Part shown: positions 57,501 through 59,184 of the stretch, piece after piece | Numbering within the stretch: the stretch's first letter is position 1 | Layout: each line of letters starts with the position of its first letter | Assembly: GCF_033958435.1 (NCBI RefSeq) | Contig: NC_134141.1 | Span: forward strand, 97,877,001-97,941,000 | Source: Carettochelys insculpta | Lineage: Eukaryota > Chordata > Testudines > Carettochelyidae | DNA length: 64,000 bases | Direction of reading: 5' to 3' | Made by a program: the position numbers and the translations under genes | The notes under the pieces: model-generated | Database searches by the model: none | Seen by the model: only the letters and a program-made list of their open reading frames with translations | What the model was told of the DNA's origin: nothing

Positions 57501-58260
57501 ATCATGTCATGCAGAGCTCCAGCAGCAATTTAAAAGGCCTGGGTATCTGGGTGCTGTTGCTGCCATGGTAGTGGTGGTAGCAGCTGAGAGCTCCAGGGCC
57601 TGTTAAAGCACCAGGCCCTGGGGCAGTTGCCTCCTTTGCCACCCTCCCATCCAGCACCTCTTTTTGGCAGCTCTGAATGAAAGTAGGGACCAGCCCTCAA
57701 GGAAGAAACATTTGTTCAATACCAGTTGACGCGTCATTTCAAAAACAATTATATTACATCTGCTACTCCTAAAAACATAAAAATGGCCAGACCGGGTGAG
57801 AACAAAGGTCCATCTAGCCCAGTATCCTATCTTCCGAAAGTGGCCAATGCCAGATGCCCCAGAGGGCATAAATATAAAAGTTATGCTATTTGTCAATGAC
57901 ATCAAATTGCATTCCTTTGAAAATACTTAACATTAAATGTTTGTGTCTTTTGTCCCCTTTTAGTTTTAGTCAAATAAAGTCAACTAGTATTTTACCAGCA
58001 AGATTTTATTTTTAAAAGGAAAATGAAACAACAGAAATACTTTCAAATGAGCTTTGTAACGGTTTGCGCTTAGGAAAAAAGTTACATCATACTTGTTTTT
58101 AATCTTTTCACAAGACAAAGAACTCTAAACTCTTACCATTTGCCTTGATGATTTGTAAACTGTTGGACTACATATCCAAACTGCTCATCTGAAGGACCAG
58201 AAAACAATTTTGCTTTTGGGAGCCCAACGTTGTATGCTTCACAGCAATTATGAAGAATGC
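4149..58260 (-). CDS. ITGA2: Integrin alpha-2 gene, exons 2-20 (partial)
   Basis: The gene encodes the alpha-2 subunit of the alpha2beta1 integrin, a cell-surface receptor for collagens and laminin. Nineteen exons read on the minus strand join in frame at every junction to 836 codons (2507 bases), against about 1181 residues for the complete human protein. In order they give the first propeller blades, an inserted I (von Willebrand A) domain with MIDAS residues DESNS, a threonine in LTNTF and TDGESHD, the remaining blades with three calcium loops, and the start of the thigh region. The match to alpha-2 rather than alpha-1 or other I-domain integrins rests on long shared segments such as [14 protein letters not shown] and [12 protein letters not shown]. 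Missing are exon 1 with the signal peptide, which I could not find up to 64000, and exons 21 onward (calf, transmembrane and cytoplasmic parts), which lie below position 1. There is no stop codon or frameshift in any exon, so the gene looks functional. Exon limits were set by splice consensus and by human ITGA2 as I remember it. Confidence 0.97.
4291..5184. other. Introns 19 and 18, no other feature
   Basis: These are AT-rich intronic sequences flanking exon 19 (4801-4883). No repeat family was recognised. Confidence 0.6.
4801..4883 (-). CDS. ITGA2: ITGA2 exon 19: thigh domain, CGEDxxC
   Basis: This 83-base exon encodes [20 protein letters not shown] and VQQKTGD. The CGED..CISDL motif, with its paired cysteines, is highly conserved among integrin alpha chains. 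Two GT donors are possible. GATGG|GTAAGT is preferred over an upstream GTGATG because only it joins exon 20 in frame (GG plus C encodes glycine). The acceptor is TTCTGTAG|ATC. Confidence 0.95.
5185..5295 (-). CDS. ITGA2: ITGA2 exon 18: thigh domain
   Basis: This 111-base exon encodes 37 residues, [20 protein letters not shown] and a following PGSSPVLD segment. [17 protein letters not shown] matches human alpha-2. The acceptor is TTTTATAG|GAG and the donor is TACAGT|GTAAGT. No open frame from a start codon covers it, because it is a purely internal exon. The intron after it is only 301 bases. Confidence 0.95.
5767..6060. mobile_element. Short inverted-repeat DNA element
   Basis: The stretch is bracketed by AAGGTCTACACTAGACCTTA on the left and GAAGTGTAGGTATGGCCT on the right, which are imperfect inverted ends. 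It contains 'aattgatgtatttgcaatca' type sequence resembling the copy at 53195-53475. No coding capacity is visible. Confidence 0.55.
6501..6553. repeat. (ATT)n / (AAT)n microsatellite
   Basis: A run of ATT triplets switches phase to AATAAT and back, so it is an imperfect trinucleotide repeat in intron 17. Confidence 0.9.
6905..7056 (-). CDS. ITGA2: ITGA2 exon 17: thigh domain
   Basis: This 152-base exon encodes [20 protein letters not shown] followed by [32 protein letters not shown] is shared almost unchanged with human alpha-2 and is the strongest single gene identifier in the window. The acceptor is TTTTGTAG|AT and the donor is GTACCG|GTAAGC. It ends on a codon boundary. Confidence 0.97.
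7591..7781. mobile_element. MITE, TGTCAACAAAA type, short copy
   Basis: The ends CTACATCTACACTAGAGGGT and CTAGTGTAGACATATCC are inverted, and the interior contains TGTTGACAGTTTTGTTG. It belongs with the longer copy at 23285-23668. Its open frames on both strands are by-products. Confidence 0.75.
7782..9635. other. Intronic sequence around exon 16
   Basis: Apart from exon 16 (8559-8698), this AT-rich sequence shows no recognisable repeat or gene. Confidence 0.55.
8559..8698 (-). CDS. ITGA2: ITGA2 exon 16: start of thigh domain
   Basis: This 140-base exon encodes [20 protein letters not shown] and [17 protein letters not shown]. The SQSIA..V..A.F.PEKI pattern marks the propeller-to-thigh transition of alpha-2. 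The acceptor is TGTTTCAG|G and the donor is CAAGTGG|GTAAGA. It ends with one base of an aspartate codon. NVS is a sequon not present at this spot in human as I remember it. Confidence 0.96.
9967..10040 (+). pseudogene. tRNA-Pro-like pseudogene
   Basis: The sequence contains TTGGTCTAGGGGGTATGA (A-box region) and GGGTTCAAGTC (B box), spaced as in vertebrate tRNA-Pro. The anticodon arm CTCAT..GTGAG keeps a stem, but the loop reads TTCAAGT instead of a proline anticodon. The acceptor stem is imperfect. It lies directly in front of a SINE, so it is probably a retroposed or SINE-associated relic and not a working tRNA gene. Confidence 0.65.
10046..10242 (+). mobile_element. Cry I-type SINE
   Basis: The tRNA-like head CAGTGGTTTGAGCAATGG and AACCCAGGGTTCTAAGTTT is followed by a tail ending GACTGGACTCAATGACCTCT and GGTCCCTTCCAG, which resembles the 3' end of CR1. 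This head-plus-CR1-tail structure is known for the Cryptodira SINE. Confidence 0.85.
10310..10395. repeat. (TA)n-rich microsatellite
   Basis: Interrupted TATA and TATC dinucleotide and tetranucleotide tracts follow the SINE inside the hAT-like element. Confidence 0.85.
10457..12305. other. Introns 15-14, mixed sequence
   Basis: Besides exon 15, the interval holds AT-rich intron and, at about 11920-12180, a GC-rich island with overlapping open frames on both strands. That island looks repeat-derived but I could not assign a family. Confidence 0.5.
11102..11238 (-). CDS. ITGA2: ITGA2 exon 15: propeller blade 7, calcium loop
   Basis: This 137-base exon encodes [20 protein letters not shown] followed by [27 protein letters not shown] occupies the calcium loop of the last blade. 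The usual glycine at its fourth position is serine, and the loop gains an NIT sequon. The donor is CTCTG|GTTAGTC, the weakest-looking GT donor in the set, and the acceptor is TTTTCTAG|AAA. The last two bases start a tryptophan codon. Confidence 0.96.
12306..12509 (-). CDS. ITGA2: ITGA2 exon 14: propeller blade 6, calcium loop
   Basis: This 204-base exon, the longest here, encodes 68 residues including [20 protein letters not shown] and [28 protein letters not shown] is a canonical calcium-binding loop. The exon ends with TIRTKYSQ, as in alpha-2 of other vertebrates. The acceptor is TTTAAAAG|GGA and the donor is TCACAG|GTAAAT. Intron 13 upstream carries the full-length RTE LINE. Confidence 0.97.
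12860..13300 (+). mobile_element. CR1-like 3' remnant split by a DNA element
   Basis: GGTCCCTTCTGGCCTTGGAA near 13280 and the phrase 'gtaggtgtttctctgatatgctc' near 12890 resemble the 3' UTR of turtle CR1 subfamilies. They are separated by the inverted-repeat element at 12946-13247. Confidence 0.5.
12946..13247 (+). mobile_element. TA-flanked MITE, AGGTTCAACCTG family
   Basis: The right end AGAGGTTCAACCTG is followed by TA. The interior, including CAGCATTACCAACACTTCCA and TGGTGGCTGTAAACAAACTT, is the same as the reverse complement of 29621-29940. The left end is eroded. TA target use and CAGG-type ends suggest a Tc1/mariner or pogo/Tigger relative. Confidence 0.8.
13396..13408. repeat. Target-site duplication, left
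   Basis: AATTTCTTATGCA is identical to 16548-16560 and marks the 3' boundary of the RTE insertion. Confidence 0.93.
13409..16547 (-). mobile_element. Full-length RTE-type LINE (decayed)
   Basis: A 3.1 kb retrotransposon is flanked by the exact 13 bp duplication AATTTCTTATGCA at 13396-13408 and 16548-16560. On the minus strand it reads: an endonuclease region (about 16286-15628, with [11 protein letters not shown]), a linker, reverse transcriptase with [13 protein letters not shown] (about 14500), the box FMDD (14187-14198), and a C-terminal [10 protein letters not shown] segment. It ends in (TGA)n. The coding sequence is spread over at least seven frame segments, so indels have inactivated it. 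Length, single-ORF layout and (TGA)n tail fit the RTE clade. It sits in intron 13 in the same orientation as ITGA2. Confidence 0.93.
16548..16560. repeat. Target-site duplication, right
   Basis: AATTTCTTATGCA is identical to 13396-13408 and marks the 5' boundary of the RTE insertion. Confidence 0.93.
16561..18072. other. Intron 13 remainder
   Basis: This is AT-rich sequence with a GC-rich, repeat-like island at about 17370-17600 (TGCCCCAGAAGGGGTGGCG). No gene or named family was recognised. Confidence 0.5.
18073..18216 (-). CDS. ITGA2: ITGA2 exon 13: propeller blade 5, calcium loop
   Basis: This 144-base exon (48 codons) encodes [20 protein letters not shown] followed by [28 protein letters not shown] is the calcium-binding loop of the fifth blade, and LLVGAP its following strand. 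The acceptor is CATTCCAG|ATT and the donor is ACAAAG|GTAAAA. A (AAAAAC)n tract lies about 40 bases upstream of the acceptor in gene orientation, where it reads as a pyrimidine-rich GTTTTT repeat. Confidence 0.97.
18256..18293. repeat. (AAAAAC)n microsatellite
   Basis: Tandem AAAAAC hexamers lie in intron 12, about 40 bases upstream of exon 13 in gene orientation. Confidence 0.9.
18450..18605 (+). repeat. Interspersed repeat, 'TCCTAGGATATTAGAGA' family
   Basis: The sequence GTCCTAGGATATTAGAGAAA, with a following GGTGGGTGATGTAACATCTT, matches in reverse complement the stretch at 34240-34325. It is therefore an interspersed family, unnamed here. Confidence 0.65.
19202..19347 (-). CDS. ITGA2: ITGA2 exon 12: propeller blade 4, GC donor
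   Basis: This 146-base exon encodes [20 protein letters not shown] followed by [13 protein letters not shown] and [17 protein letters not shown] is the fourth FG-GAP repeat and includes an NYT sequon. The acceptor is TTTCTAG|GT. The donor reads GATCAG|GCAAGTAC, a GC donor with an otherwise ideal consensus. Exon 13 begins exactly at the residue expected after GDQ, so the site is used rather than being an artefact of exon placement. Confidence 0.96.
19505..19977 (+). mobile_element. CR1 LINE, 3' fragment
   Basis: The end of ORF2 and the 3' UTR of a CR1 are recognisable: CAGTTCTGGGCGCCACATT, then GAGGCTGTGGAATCTCCATC (the C-terminal 'VESPSL' segment), then GCTGGACTAGATGACCTC, ending TATGATTCTAAG. 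Frames are broken. Confidence 0.85.
19978..20820. other. Intron 11 remainder
   Basis: At 20008-20110 there is one half of a 'GGTCTACACTACAG' inverted-repeat element. The rest is AT-rich with nothing recognised. Confidence 0.5.
20821..20959 (-). CDS. ITGA2: ITGA2 exon 11: propeller blade 3
   Basis: This 139-base exon encodes [20 protein letters not shown] and ends with [11 protein letters not shown]. The [12 protein letters not shown] strand is the third FG-GAP repeat. NHS is an N-glycosylation sequon. The acceptor is TTAAAAG|GAT and the donor is TTTAG|GTAAGAC. The last base starts a glycine codon completed in exon 12. Confidence 0.96.
21305..21625. mobile_element. Interspersed DNA element, 'TTCATAACT' ends
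   Basis: The left part GCAGAACTTCAGAATTATGA and the right part CAGTTCATAACTTGTATG are roughly inverted. The interior matches, from memory, a common reptile repeat that starts in 'aacctcagagttacgaac'. No coding sequence is present. Confidence 0.5.
21626..23029. other. Intron 10 remainder
   Basis: This is AT-rich sequence with a short GATA-type repeat at 21838-21866. No gene was found. Confidence 0.55.
23030..23103 (-). CDS. ITGA2: ITGA2 exon 10: I-domain exit into blade 3
   Basis: This 74-base exon encodes [20 protein letters not shown] and a few further residues. EMSQVGFSA is the conserved re-entry into the propeller after the I domain. The acceptor is GCAACAG|GT and the donor is AAATG|GTATGT. 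It aligns without gaps to the human segment and ends on a codon boundary. Confidence 0.96.
23285..23668. mobile_element. MITE, TGTCAACAAAACCC type
   Basis: A 384 bp element begins GGCTATGTCTATACAACAGT and ends TCTAGTGTAGATGTAGCC. The trinucleotide ATA flanks both ends exactly (23282-23284 and 23669-23671). Subterminal TGTCAACAAAACCC and interior 'TCTGTTGACAG' blocks recur. It has no transposase; its open frames on both strands are incidental. Confidence 0.85.
24095..24185 (+). repeat. Interspersed repeat, 'GAAGTGGGT..CCCACGAAAGC' family
   Basis: TCTGAAGAAGTGGGTCGGTC, CCACGAAAGCTCACCTAATA and TTGCTAGTCTTTAAAGTGCT recur at 51640-52110 and, more diverged, at 56187-56375. Confidence 0.75.
24363..24528 (-). 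CDS. ITGA2: ITGA2 exon 9: I domain C helix and C terminus
   Basis: This 166-base exon encodes [20 protein letters not shown] through the helix [23 protein letters not shown] plus the following residues form the C-helix region that moves on collagen binding in human alpha-2. The glutamate of SIEG corresponds to the residue described as the intrinsic ligand relayed to the beta subunit. The acceptor is TTCAAG|GTT and the donor is AGAAG|GTAATG. An NVS sequon is present. Confidence 0.97.
25075..28280 (+). mobile_element. CR1 LINE with intact ORF2
   Basis: A 5'-truncated CR1 contains part of the sequence before ORF2, an uninterrupted ORF2 and a 3' UTR ending in the ATTCTTATGTTCTTATGTTC terminal repeat. 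It lies in intron 8 of ITGA2, antisense to the gene. A possible 7 bp duplication (TAACAAA at 25066-25072 and 28279-28285) is weak evidence for the ends. Loss of ORF1 means it probably could not move on its own unless ORF1 protein came from elsewhere. Confidence 0.93.
25187..28084 (+). CDS. CR1 ORF2: endonuclease and reverse transcriptase
   Basis: The 965-codon frame encodes the CR1 polyprotein that nicks target DNA and copies the element's RNA. The N-terminal apurinic-like endonuclease is visible as [18 protein letters not shown] (residues 37-54), SETWW, a [10 protein letters not shown] motif and SDHN near residue 239. The reverse transcriptase follows, with [45 protein letters not shown] and the catalytic FADD at 27269-27280 (residues 695-698). 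The C terminus has the usual NSLPEEAV and [10 protein letters not shown]. Full-length CR1 ORF2 is close to this size, so little or nothing is missing. The absence of stops or frameshifts contrasts with every other LINE in the window and points to a recent insertion. The true start may differ slightly from the first ATG. Confidence 0.93.
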   Translation: MGNNIWARSDVKQSCIKKSNASVKGGHINSGSFLTCFYTNARSLSNKMGELEYLISKEEVDIIGISETWWNEENQWDTIIPGYKLYRKDRTGRAGGGVVLYVKDNIESNEVKILKESKCSIESLWITIRSSNMNMALGIYYRPPNQDSDSDAEMMREIREAIKIKNTVIIGDFNYPHIDWVHVTSGRDSEIKFLDALNDCFLEQLVQEPTRGESILDLVLTGTQDLVQEVTVTGPLGNSDHNIITFNIPVLGRTPQRSNTLAFNFKKGNYTKMRKLVKQKLKGRVIKLKSLEAAWKLFRDTILEAQLKCIPQIKKHSKKPNKEPPWLNSHVKKAVREKRAAFKKWKSNPSEENRKEHKHSQINCHNVVRKAKKEFEEQLAKNSKNNSKMFFKYIRSRKPAKKAVGPLDDKDIKGAIKEDSAIAERLNDFFASVFTAEDVTEVPKSEPAFLGNKSEELTQIEVTLEEVLELIDKLNSNKSPGPDGIHPRVLKELKCEIAELLTVVCNLSFKSTLVPNDWKTANITPIFKKGSRGDPGNYRPISLTSVPGKLVETLVKSKIARHIEEHELLGKSQHGFCRGKSCLSNLLEFFEGVNKHADKGHPVDIIYLDFQKAFDTVPHQRLLCKLGGHGIGGKVLSWIGNWLKDRKQRVGINGKFSQWRGVTSGVPQGSVLGPILFNLFINDLENEVSSEMAKFADDTKLFRTVKTKRDCEELQKDLSKLSDWAAKWQMKFNVGKCKVMHVGKNNPNYTYYMMGSNLATTDQERDLGVIVDSSLKTSTQCAAAVSKANRMLGIIKKGIDNKTKEIILPLYKTMVRPHLEYCVQMWSPHLKKDILALEKVQKRATKMIRGLERIPYGERLERLGLFSLEKRRLRGDMIEVYKIINGVEKVNIEKLFTFSHNTRTRGHQMKLMGSRFKTNKRKFFFTQRTVNLWNSLPEEAVKARTLLGFKKELDKFLQVRSINGY
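28417..28567 (-). CDS. ITGA2: ITGA2 exon 8: I domain, MIDAS aspartate
   Basis: This 151-base exon encodes [17 protein letters not shown] followed by [25 protein letters not shown] carries the Asp254-equivalent MIDAS ligand. The acceptor is ATCACAG|A rather than the alternative GAG two bases downstream, because only the former keeps frame with exon 7. The donor is ATAGCT|GTAAGT. A CR1 LINE ends about 136 bases downstream of the exon in gene orientation. Confidence 0.97.
28730..28985. repeat. Interspersed 'CCTAAATC..TTTAGG' repeat
   Basis: Repeated phrases such as GTTCCTAAGTGCCTAAATCA, GCATTTAGGAATCTAAAGCC and CCTAAATCAGTAGG resemble a common turtle intronic repeat, recalled from memory. It is non-coding. 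Confidence 0.5.
29621..29940 (-). mobile_element. TA-flanked MITE, AGGTTCAACCTG family
   Basis: A 320 bp element has ends GAGGTTGAACCTCTAGTCTG and GGCTAGAGAGGTTCAACCTG and is flanked by TA on both sides (29619-29620, 29941-29942). It is the reverse complement of the element at 12946-13247 along nearly its whole length. It is non-autonomous and the transposase source is unknown. Confidence 0.88.
30021..30169 (-). CDS. ITGA2: ITGA2 exon 7: I domain, MIDAS threonine
   Basis: This 149-base exon encodes [19 protein letters not shown] through [12 protein letters not shown]. The threonine in LTNTF corresponds to Thr221, the third MIDAS ligand in human alpha-2. The acceptor is TGTTTAG|GTG and the donor is GCAAG|GTAAAG. 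The last two bases combine with exon 8 to encode arginine. Spacing and content match the Rossmann-fold core of the I domain. Confidence 0.97.
30290..31330 (+). mobile_element. CR1 LINE 3' fragment, interrupted
   Basis: CR1 sequence runs from 30290 to 30978 (AAAGATCTAGGGGTTATAGT, CTGAGCTTGTTTAGTCTGG, AATTACCTAGAGATGTTGTA) and resumes at 31282-31330 (GACAAATAACTGTCAGGGAT). Between the halves sits the TA-flanked element at 30979-31281. The frames are decayed. Confidence 0.85.
30979..31281. mobile_element. TA-flanked MITE nested in CR1
   Basis: A 303 bp insertion has ends CAGGAGAGGCTCCATTACCTG and TGGATAACAAGGCTTTTACTG, an imperfect inverted pair, and is flanked by TA on each side. The interior is GC-rich. 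Removing it restores the continuity of the CR1, which fixes its limits. TA duplication and the CAG ends fit a Tc1/mariner or pogo relative. Confidence 0.85.
31331..32343. other. Intron 6 remainder
   Basis: This region is moderately GC-rich at 31350-31750 with overlapping open frames on both strands but no recognisable protein. A degraded repeat-like phrase lies at about 32150-32240. Confidence 0.5.
32344..32471 (-). CDS. ITGA2: ITGA2 exon 6: I domain, MIDAS DxSxS
   Basis: This 128-base exon opens the I domain. The segment [16 protein letters not shown] holds the DxSxS metal-ion-dependent adhesion motif (Asp151, Ser153 and Ser155 of human mature alpha-2). [13 protein letters not shown] follows. 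The acceptor is CTTTTAG|AC and the donor is ACTCAG|GTAAGT. A 711 bp transposon (32512-33222) begins only 40 bases upstream of the acceptor, so the branch point and pyrimidine tract of intron 5 must lie in the short stretch between them or in the element's edge. Confidence 0.98.
32512..33222. mobile_element. 711 bp MITE, long form, 40 bp from exon 6
   Basis: The left end GGCCGCATCTACATGTGCAC and the right end GCACGTGTAGACGTAGCC are inverted, and the trinucleotide CTT flanks both (32509-32511, 33223-33225). Subterminal blocks repeat CTATTTCGATGT and ACTTCGAAGT. The middle is GC-rich with a CTG run. A second, 5'-deleted copy lies at 54408-55051. It has no recognisable transposase. Confidence 0.88.
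33570..33684 (-). CDS. ITGA2: ITGA2 exon 5: blade 2, leading into the I domain
   Basis: This 115-base exon encodes [20 protein letters not shown] followed by a serine-rich link. The [10 protein letters not shown] motif with paired cysteines is characteristic of collagen-binding alpha subunits, and TGVC closes the blade before the inserted I domain. The acceptor is TTCAAG|ACT and the donor is CAAA|GTAAGG. The final base joins exon 6 to give asparagine. Confidence 0.97.
34240..34325 (-). repeat. Interspersed repeat, 'TCTCTAGTATCCTGGGAC' family
   Basis: GTCCAATAAAAGATAATACC and TCTCTAGTATCCTGGGAC are the reverse complement of the family seen at 18450-18605. Confidence 0.65.
34916..35112. mobile_element. 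Half of a GTCTACACTGC inverted-repeat element
   Basis: The sequence starts TTGTGTCTACACTGCATTCT with an internal small inverted repeat (GCATTCTGCTTTCAGAAGTAG). No matching right end was found, so it is partial. Confidence 0.45.
35113..36544. other. Intron 4, no feature recognised
   Basis: This is AT-rich sequence with no gene or repeat that I can name. Confidence 0.5.
36545..36958. mobile_element. MITE, TCTTTCGAAAGAGC type
   Basis: It begins GGCCGTGTCTACACTATAGT and ends near CTTGCTAGTGTAGTGCAG. The interior has many CTCTTTCAAAAGA and TTTCGAAAGAGC blocks. The right end is degraded and no flanking duplication is clear. Confidence 0.7.
38085..38370. mobile_element. Old fold-back DNA element
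   Basis: The phrases AGCCCACCAGGGTAATCTG, CCAGTGGTCGCGGTTCACTG and CTTGCAGCTCCCATTGGCTG match, from memory, a GC-rich palindromic repeat common in turtles and crocodilians. It is decayed, and the open frames through it are incidental. Confidence 0.55.
38894..38985 (-). CDS. ITGA2: ITGA2 exon 4: propeller blade 2, first part
   Basis: This 92-base exon encodes [20 protein letters not shown] and then [10 protein letters not shown]. The IPNVTE segment carries an N-glycosylation sequon, and NLGLTL matches the second FG-GAP repeat of alpha-2. The acceptor is TTTTTAG|CT and the donor is TTTTTG|GTAAGTG. The exon ends on a codon boundary. Confidence 0.96.
39195..39615. mobile_element. 421 bp palindromic MITE, copy 1
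   Basis: Almost the entire element is one inverted repeat centred near 39403, with loop CTGGTC between TTATTCCCAT and ATGGGAATAA. The ends are GGCTACGTCTACAGTAGCCC and GGGCTAGTGTAGACATGGCC. ATT flanks both sides (39192-39194, 39616-39618). The arms carry repeated TTCGAA blocks. The same peptide-like frame therefore appears on both strands and is not a gene. Confidence 0.92.
40396..40505 (-). CDS. ITGA2: ITGA2 exon 3: end of propeller blade 1
   Basis: This 110-base exon encodes [19 protein letters not shown] followed by TCPVE, a typical G-S-P-W propeller strand and the 'GDIY.C' turn, with cysteines expected to form an intrablade disulfide. The acceptor is TTTTGAG|G and the donor is CAAA|GTAAG. 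It lies 17.6 kb from exon 2, making intron 2 the largest complete intron here. It ends with one base of a threonine codon. Confidence 0.96.
40506..41476. other. Intron 2, exon-3-proximal part
   Basis: The sequence is AT-rich, with a (TA)n(GA)n tract at about 40974-41000. No gene was recognised. Confidence 0.55.
41477..41672. mobile_element. 196 bp hAT-like MITE with palindromic core
   Basis: The ends are TAGGGTTACCAT and ATGGCAACCCTA, and the flanks CACTTTCT and AACTTTCT differ at one base in eight. The core contains ATTGTATTAATGTACTA and its complement around a TATA centre. Length and the 8 bp duplication fit hAT. Confidence 0.78.
41673..44047. other. Intron 2: simple repeats and a GC-rich island
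   Basis: A (CAC)n/(CCA)n microsatellite lies at about 42517-42552. A GC-rich stretch at 43100-43460 with open frames on both strands is followed by 'gagggtttactgtac', suggesting an old element. No gene was found. Confidence 0.5.
44048..44228 (+). mobile_element. Cry I-type SINE
   Basis: The head CTGGTTTGAGCATTGGTCTG, B-box region GGTTGTGAGTTCAATCCTTG, and tail GACTGGACTAGATGACCTCC and GGTTCCTTCCAGTTCT are all present. It is the best-preserved plus-strand copy. Confidence 0.9.
44229..45980. other. Intron 2, mixed old repeats
   Basis: 'GAGCTACATCTACACAGAT' and 'TGTAGATGTAATC' around 45140-45250 and 'GGCCATGTCTATACTGGG' at 45552 suggest eroded short DNA elements. No gene was found. Confidence 0.45.
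45981..46646 (+). mobile_element. CR1 LINE, 3' fragment
   Basis: A decayed CR1 C-terminus and 3' UTR are visible: CTTGAATACTATTTGCAGTT, TTTACCCCTTCACATAACAC, CCTGTGGAACTCGTTGTCAG, ATCTGACCCATTATGGCCAT. It shares its 3' UTR layout with the intact CR1 at 25075-28280. Confidence 0.85.
46647..51634. other. Intron 2 interior, no gene
   Basis: It includes a GC-rich, loosely repetitive stretch at 48240-48960 (GCAGGCTCTGGGAGG repeated several times) and a (GAAA)n microsatellite at about 50184-50210. The long open frames at 48434-48972 overlap on both strands and follow the repeat period. Confidence 0.5.
51635..52112. repeat. Inverted-repeat element interrupted by a SINE
   Basis: The left arm (TGTAGCACTTTAAAGTCTAA, then TCATGGGACAGACCCACTTC after a SINE) and the right arm (AAGTGGGTCTGTCCCACTAA, TTGTTAGTCTTTAAAGTACC) are complementary. 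A 57-base stretch at 51642-51698 repeats AGTTTGTATCTTCACA three times. The family also occurs at 24095-24185. Confidence 0.78.
51753..51952 (-). mobile_element. Cry I-type SINE
   Basis: Read on the minus strand, it has a head with GTGGTTTGAGCATTGGTTTA and a CR1-like tail (GACTGGATGACCTCCAGAGG). A T-rich tract lies in the middle. It is inserted within the inverted-repeat element at 51635-52112. Confidence 0.9.
52989..53171 (-). mobile_element. Cry I-type SINE
   Basis: On the minus strand it reads ATAGCTCAGTGGTTTGAGCA, GGTTGTGAGCTCAATCTTTG, then GACTGGACTCAATGACCTCT. Head, B box and CR1-like tail are all recognisable. Confidence 0.9.
53195..53475. mobile_element. Short inverted-repeat DNA element
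   Basis: The stretch has 'attgaccacagtgcaattgat' at its left and CTAACCTAGTGTTGATCTAG at its right, with interior CAATTGACTCCCGTACTCCA. It resembles 5767-6060 in inverted orientation. The ends are degraded. Confidence 0.45.
53476..54407. other. Intron 2, no feature recognised
   Basis: This is AT-rich intron sequence with no gene or named repeat. Confidence 0.5.
54408..55051. mobile_element. MITE, long form, left end deleted
   Basis: It matches 32582-33222 closely over its full length, including CACGTGTTGGGCGCTATTTC at the left and GCACGTGTAGACGTAGCC at the right, but lacks the first 70 bases. One CTG triplet more than the other copy is the main visible length difference in the middle. Confidence 0.88.
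55617..56052. mobile_element. 436 bp palindromic MITE, copy 2
   Basis: This is a near-perfect inverted repeat with arms of about 215 bases and roughly a dozen to fifteen mismatches by eye, centred near 55840 (CCCATGAGCTGATGGG). The ends are GGCCGTGTCTACACGTGCCC and CACGTGTAGACGTAGCT. TAG flanks both sides (55614-55616, 56053-56055). It is the same family as 39195-39615. Confidence 0.93.
56187..56375. repeat. Diverged inverted-pair repeat
   Basis: The left arm GGCACCTAAAAGACTAAAAA and the right arm TCTATTAGTCTTAAAGGTGC are complementary, around AAACCCACTTCATCAGATGC. It is organised like 51635-52112. Confidence 0.65.
56585..57180 (-). mobile_element. CR1 LINE fragment
   Basis: Minus-strand CR1 ORF2 remnants include VRPHPEYFG and [20 protein letters not shown] and, further along, the RT-region phrase for 'FADD..' in decayed form. 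Stops and frameshifts abound. It lacks both ends. Confidence 0.85.
57773..57868 (-). mobile_element. CR1 LINE, 3' terminal fragment
   Basis: The reverse complement of GGTCCATCTAGCCCAGTATC and CCAATGCCAGATGCCCCAGA is the CR1 3' UTR signature. Only about 95 bases remain. Confidence 0.75.
58137..58260 (-). CDS. ITGA2: ITGA2 exon 2: mature N terminus, propeller blade 1
   Basis: This 124-base exon encodes about 41 residues, including [19 protein letters not shown] and [11 protein letters not shown]. It spans the signal-peptide cleavage region and the first FG-GAP repeat. The acceptor is TTAACAG|GC and the donor is AAATG|GTAAGA. The last codon (TGG, Trp) is completed in exon 3. The two opening bases complete a glycine codon that starts in exon 1. 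Human alpha-2 has the same NVGLP and FSGPS segments, so the assignment is firm. It is the most upstream exon in the window. Confidence 0.96.
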
Positions 58261-59121
58261 CTGTTAAGAGGAAGGTTAACATTTTTTAAACATAAATTAA
58301 ACAAAGAATTTTGACTCCACTGAAGTAGTCCATCTGGCTATGCCAACTCCCATTCATATAGAAGTCAAAAATATGGTCTCTGACACACTCAATAAAAATC
58401 AGTGTATCTCCCACGCCTACACACCAAGAGCCCTCTATGATTATATAAATGCATGTCAGTGTACTATATGGGCATGACAGTAAGGGTACACAGAGTGCAA
58501 CTGCAGAGACACTGAAACCACGTACTACGGGGAGTGACGTCTGTTCTACAGCTTTGTCTCTGCGGCAGTTGGCCTTTAGCTTATGTGGTAGAGCAGAGGG
58601 CTTTAGTCCTTAGGGCTGCAGGTTCAAACTCTCCTGCCAACAACCTAGGTCTGTCAGCGTTACAAGAGTTTAATAACCTAACCCCAATGACCAGTAGCAT
58701 TGCACTTGCACCAAGGTGAAAACACGCACATATCTTGAGGGTTTACTGTACTGGTATAGCTGGTTAATATGGAATCATTTAAAAGTTAACATAATGATCA
58801 CTTCTGACTATGTGCACTACTCATAAAAATATACCTACGTGCTCATCAAAAAACAGCACAGCTGAAAAGAATGGCGATTCTTCATTCCATAAAGGATATT
58901 TATATTTATTTCTGTCTGCACAGACATCACCTAACATTTACGTATTAACAGTCATTTTACATGAAAATTTAAGGAACTTTTAAGATTAGTTAGATTAAGG
59001 ATAGTGGTTTAAGGGTTCCATAGAACAGGGGTATTTAAGGATTTTTTTTTAAGTCTGTGACACATTTTGAAGTCTTAAGAACTGGGCAATAGACAATACA
59101 ATATTAGCCTTTCGTGGTACA
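58261..59121. other. Intron 1, exon-2-proximal part
   Basis: It holds the tRNA-like sequence at 58568-58641. No integrin exon 1 or promoter was seen. Confidence 0.5.
58568..58641 (+). pseudogene. tRNA-like pseudogene
   Basis: A 74-base sequence folds partly as a tRNA. The ends GTTGGC and GCCAAC pair, the A box is TAGCTTATGTGGTAGAGC and the B box GGTTCAAACTC. The anticodon loop reads CTTTAGT and the T stem is disrupted, so it is probably a pseudogene or a SINE head. Confidence 0.5.
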
Positions 59122-59184
59122 ACAAATTCTCTCGTTCAGCACCAGTCAAGTCCCCAGGGTGCTGGACTAGAGAGGTTCAACCTG
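59122..59184 (+). mobile_element. TA-flanked MITE family, end fragment
   Basis: CAGGGTGCTGGACTAGAGAG and AGGTTCAACCTG are the right end of the family at 12946-13247 and 29621-29940. The rest has been lost. Confidence 0.7.
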
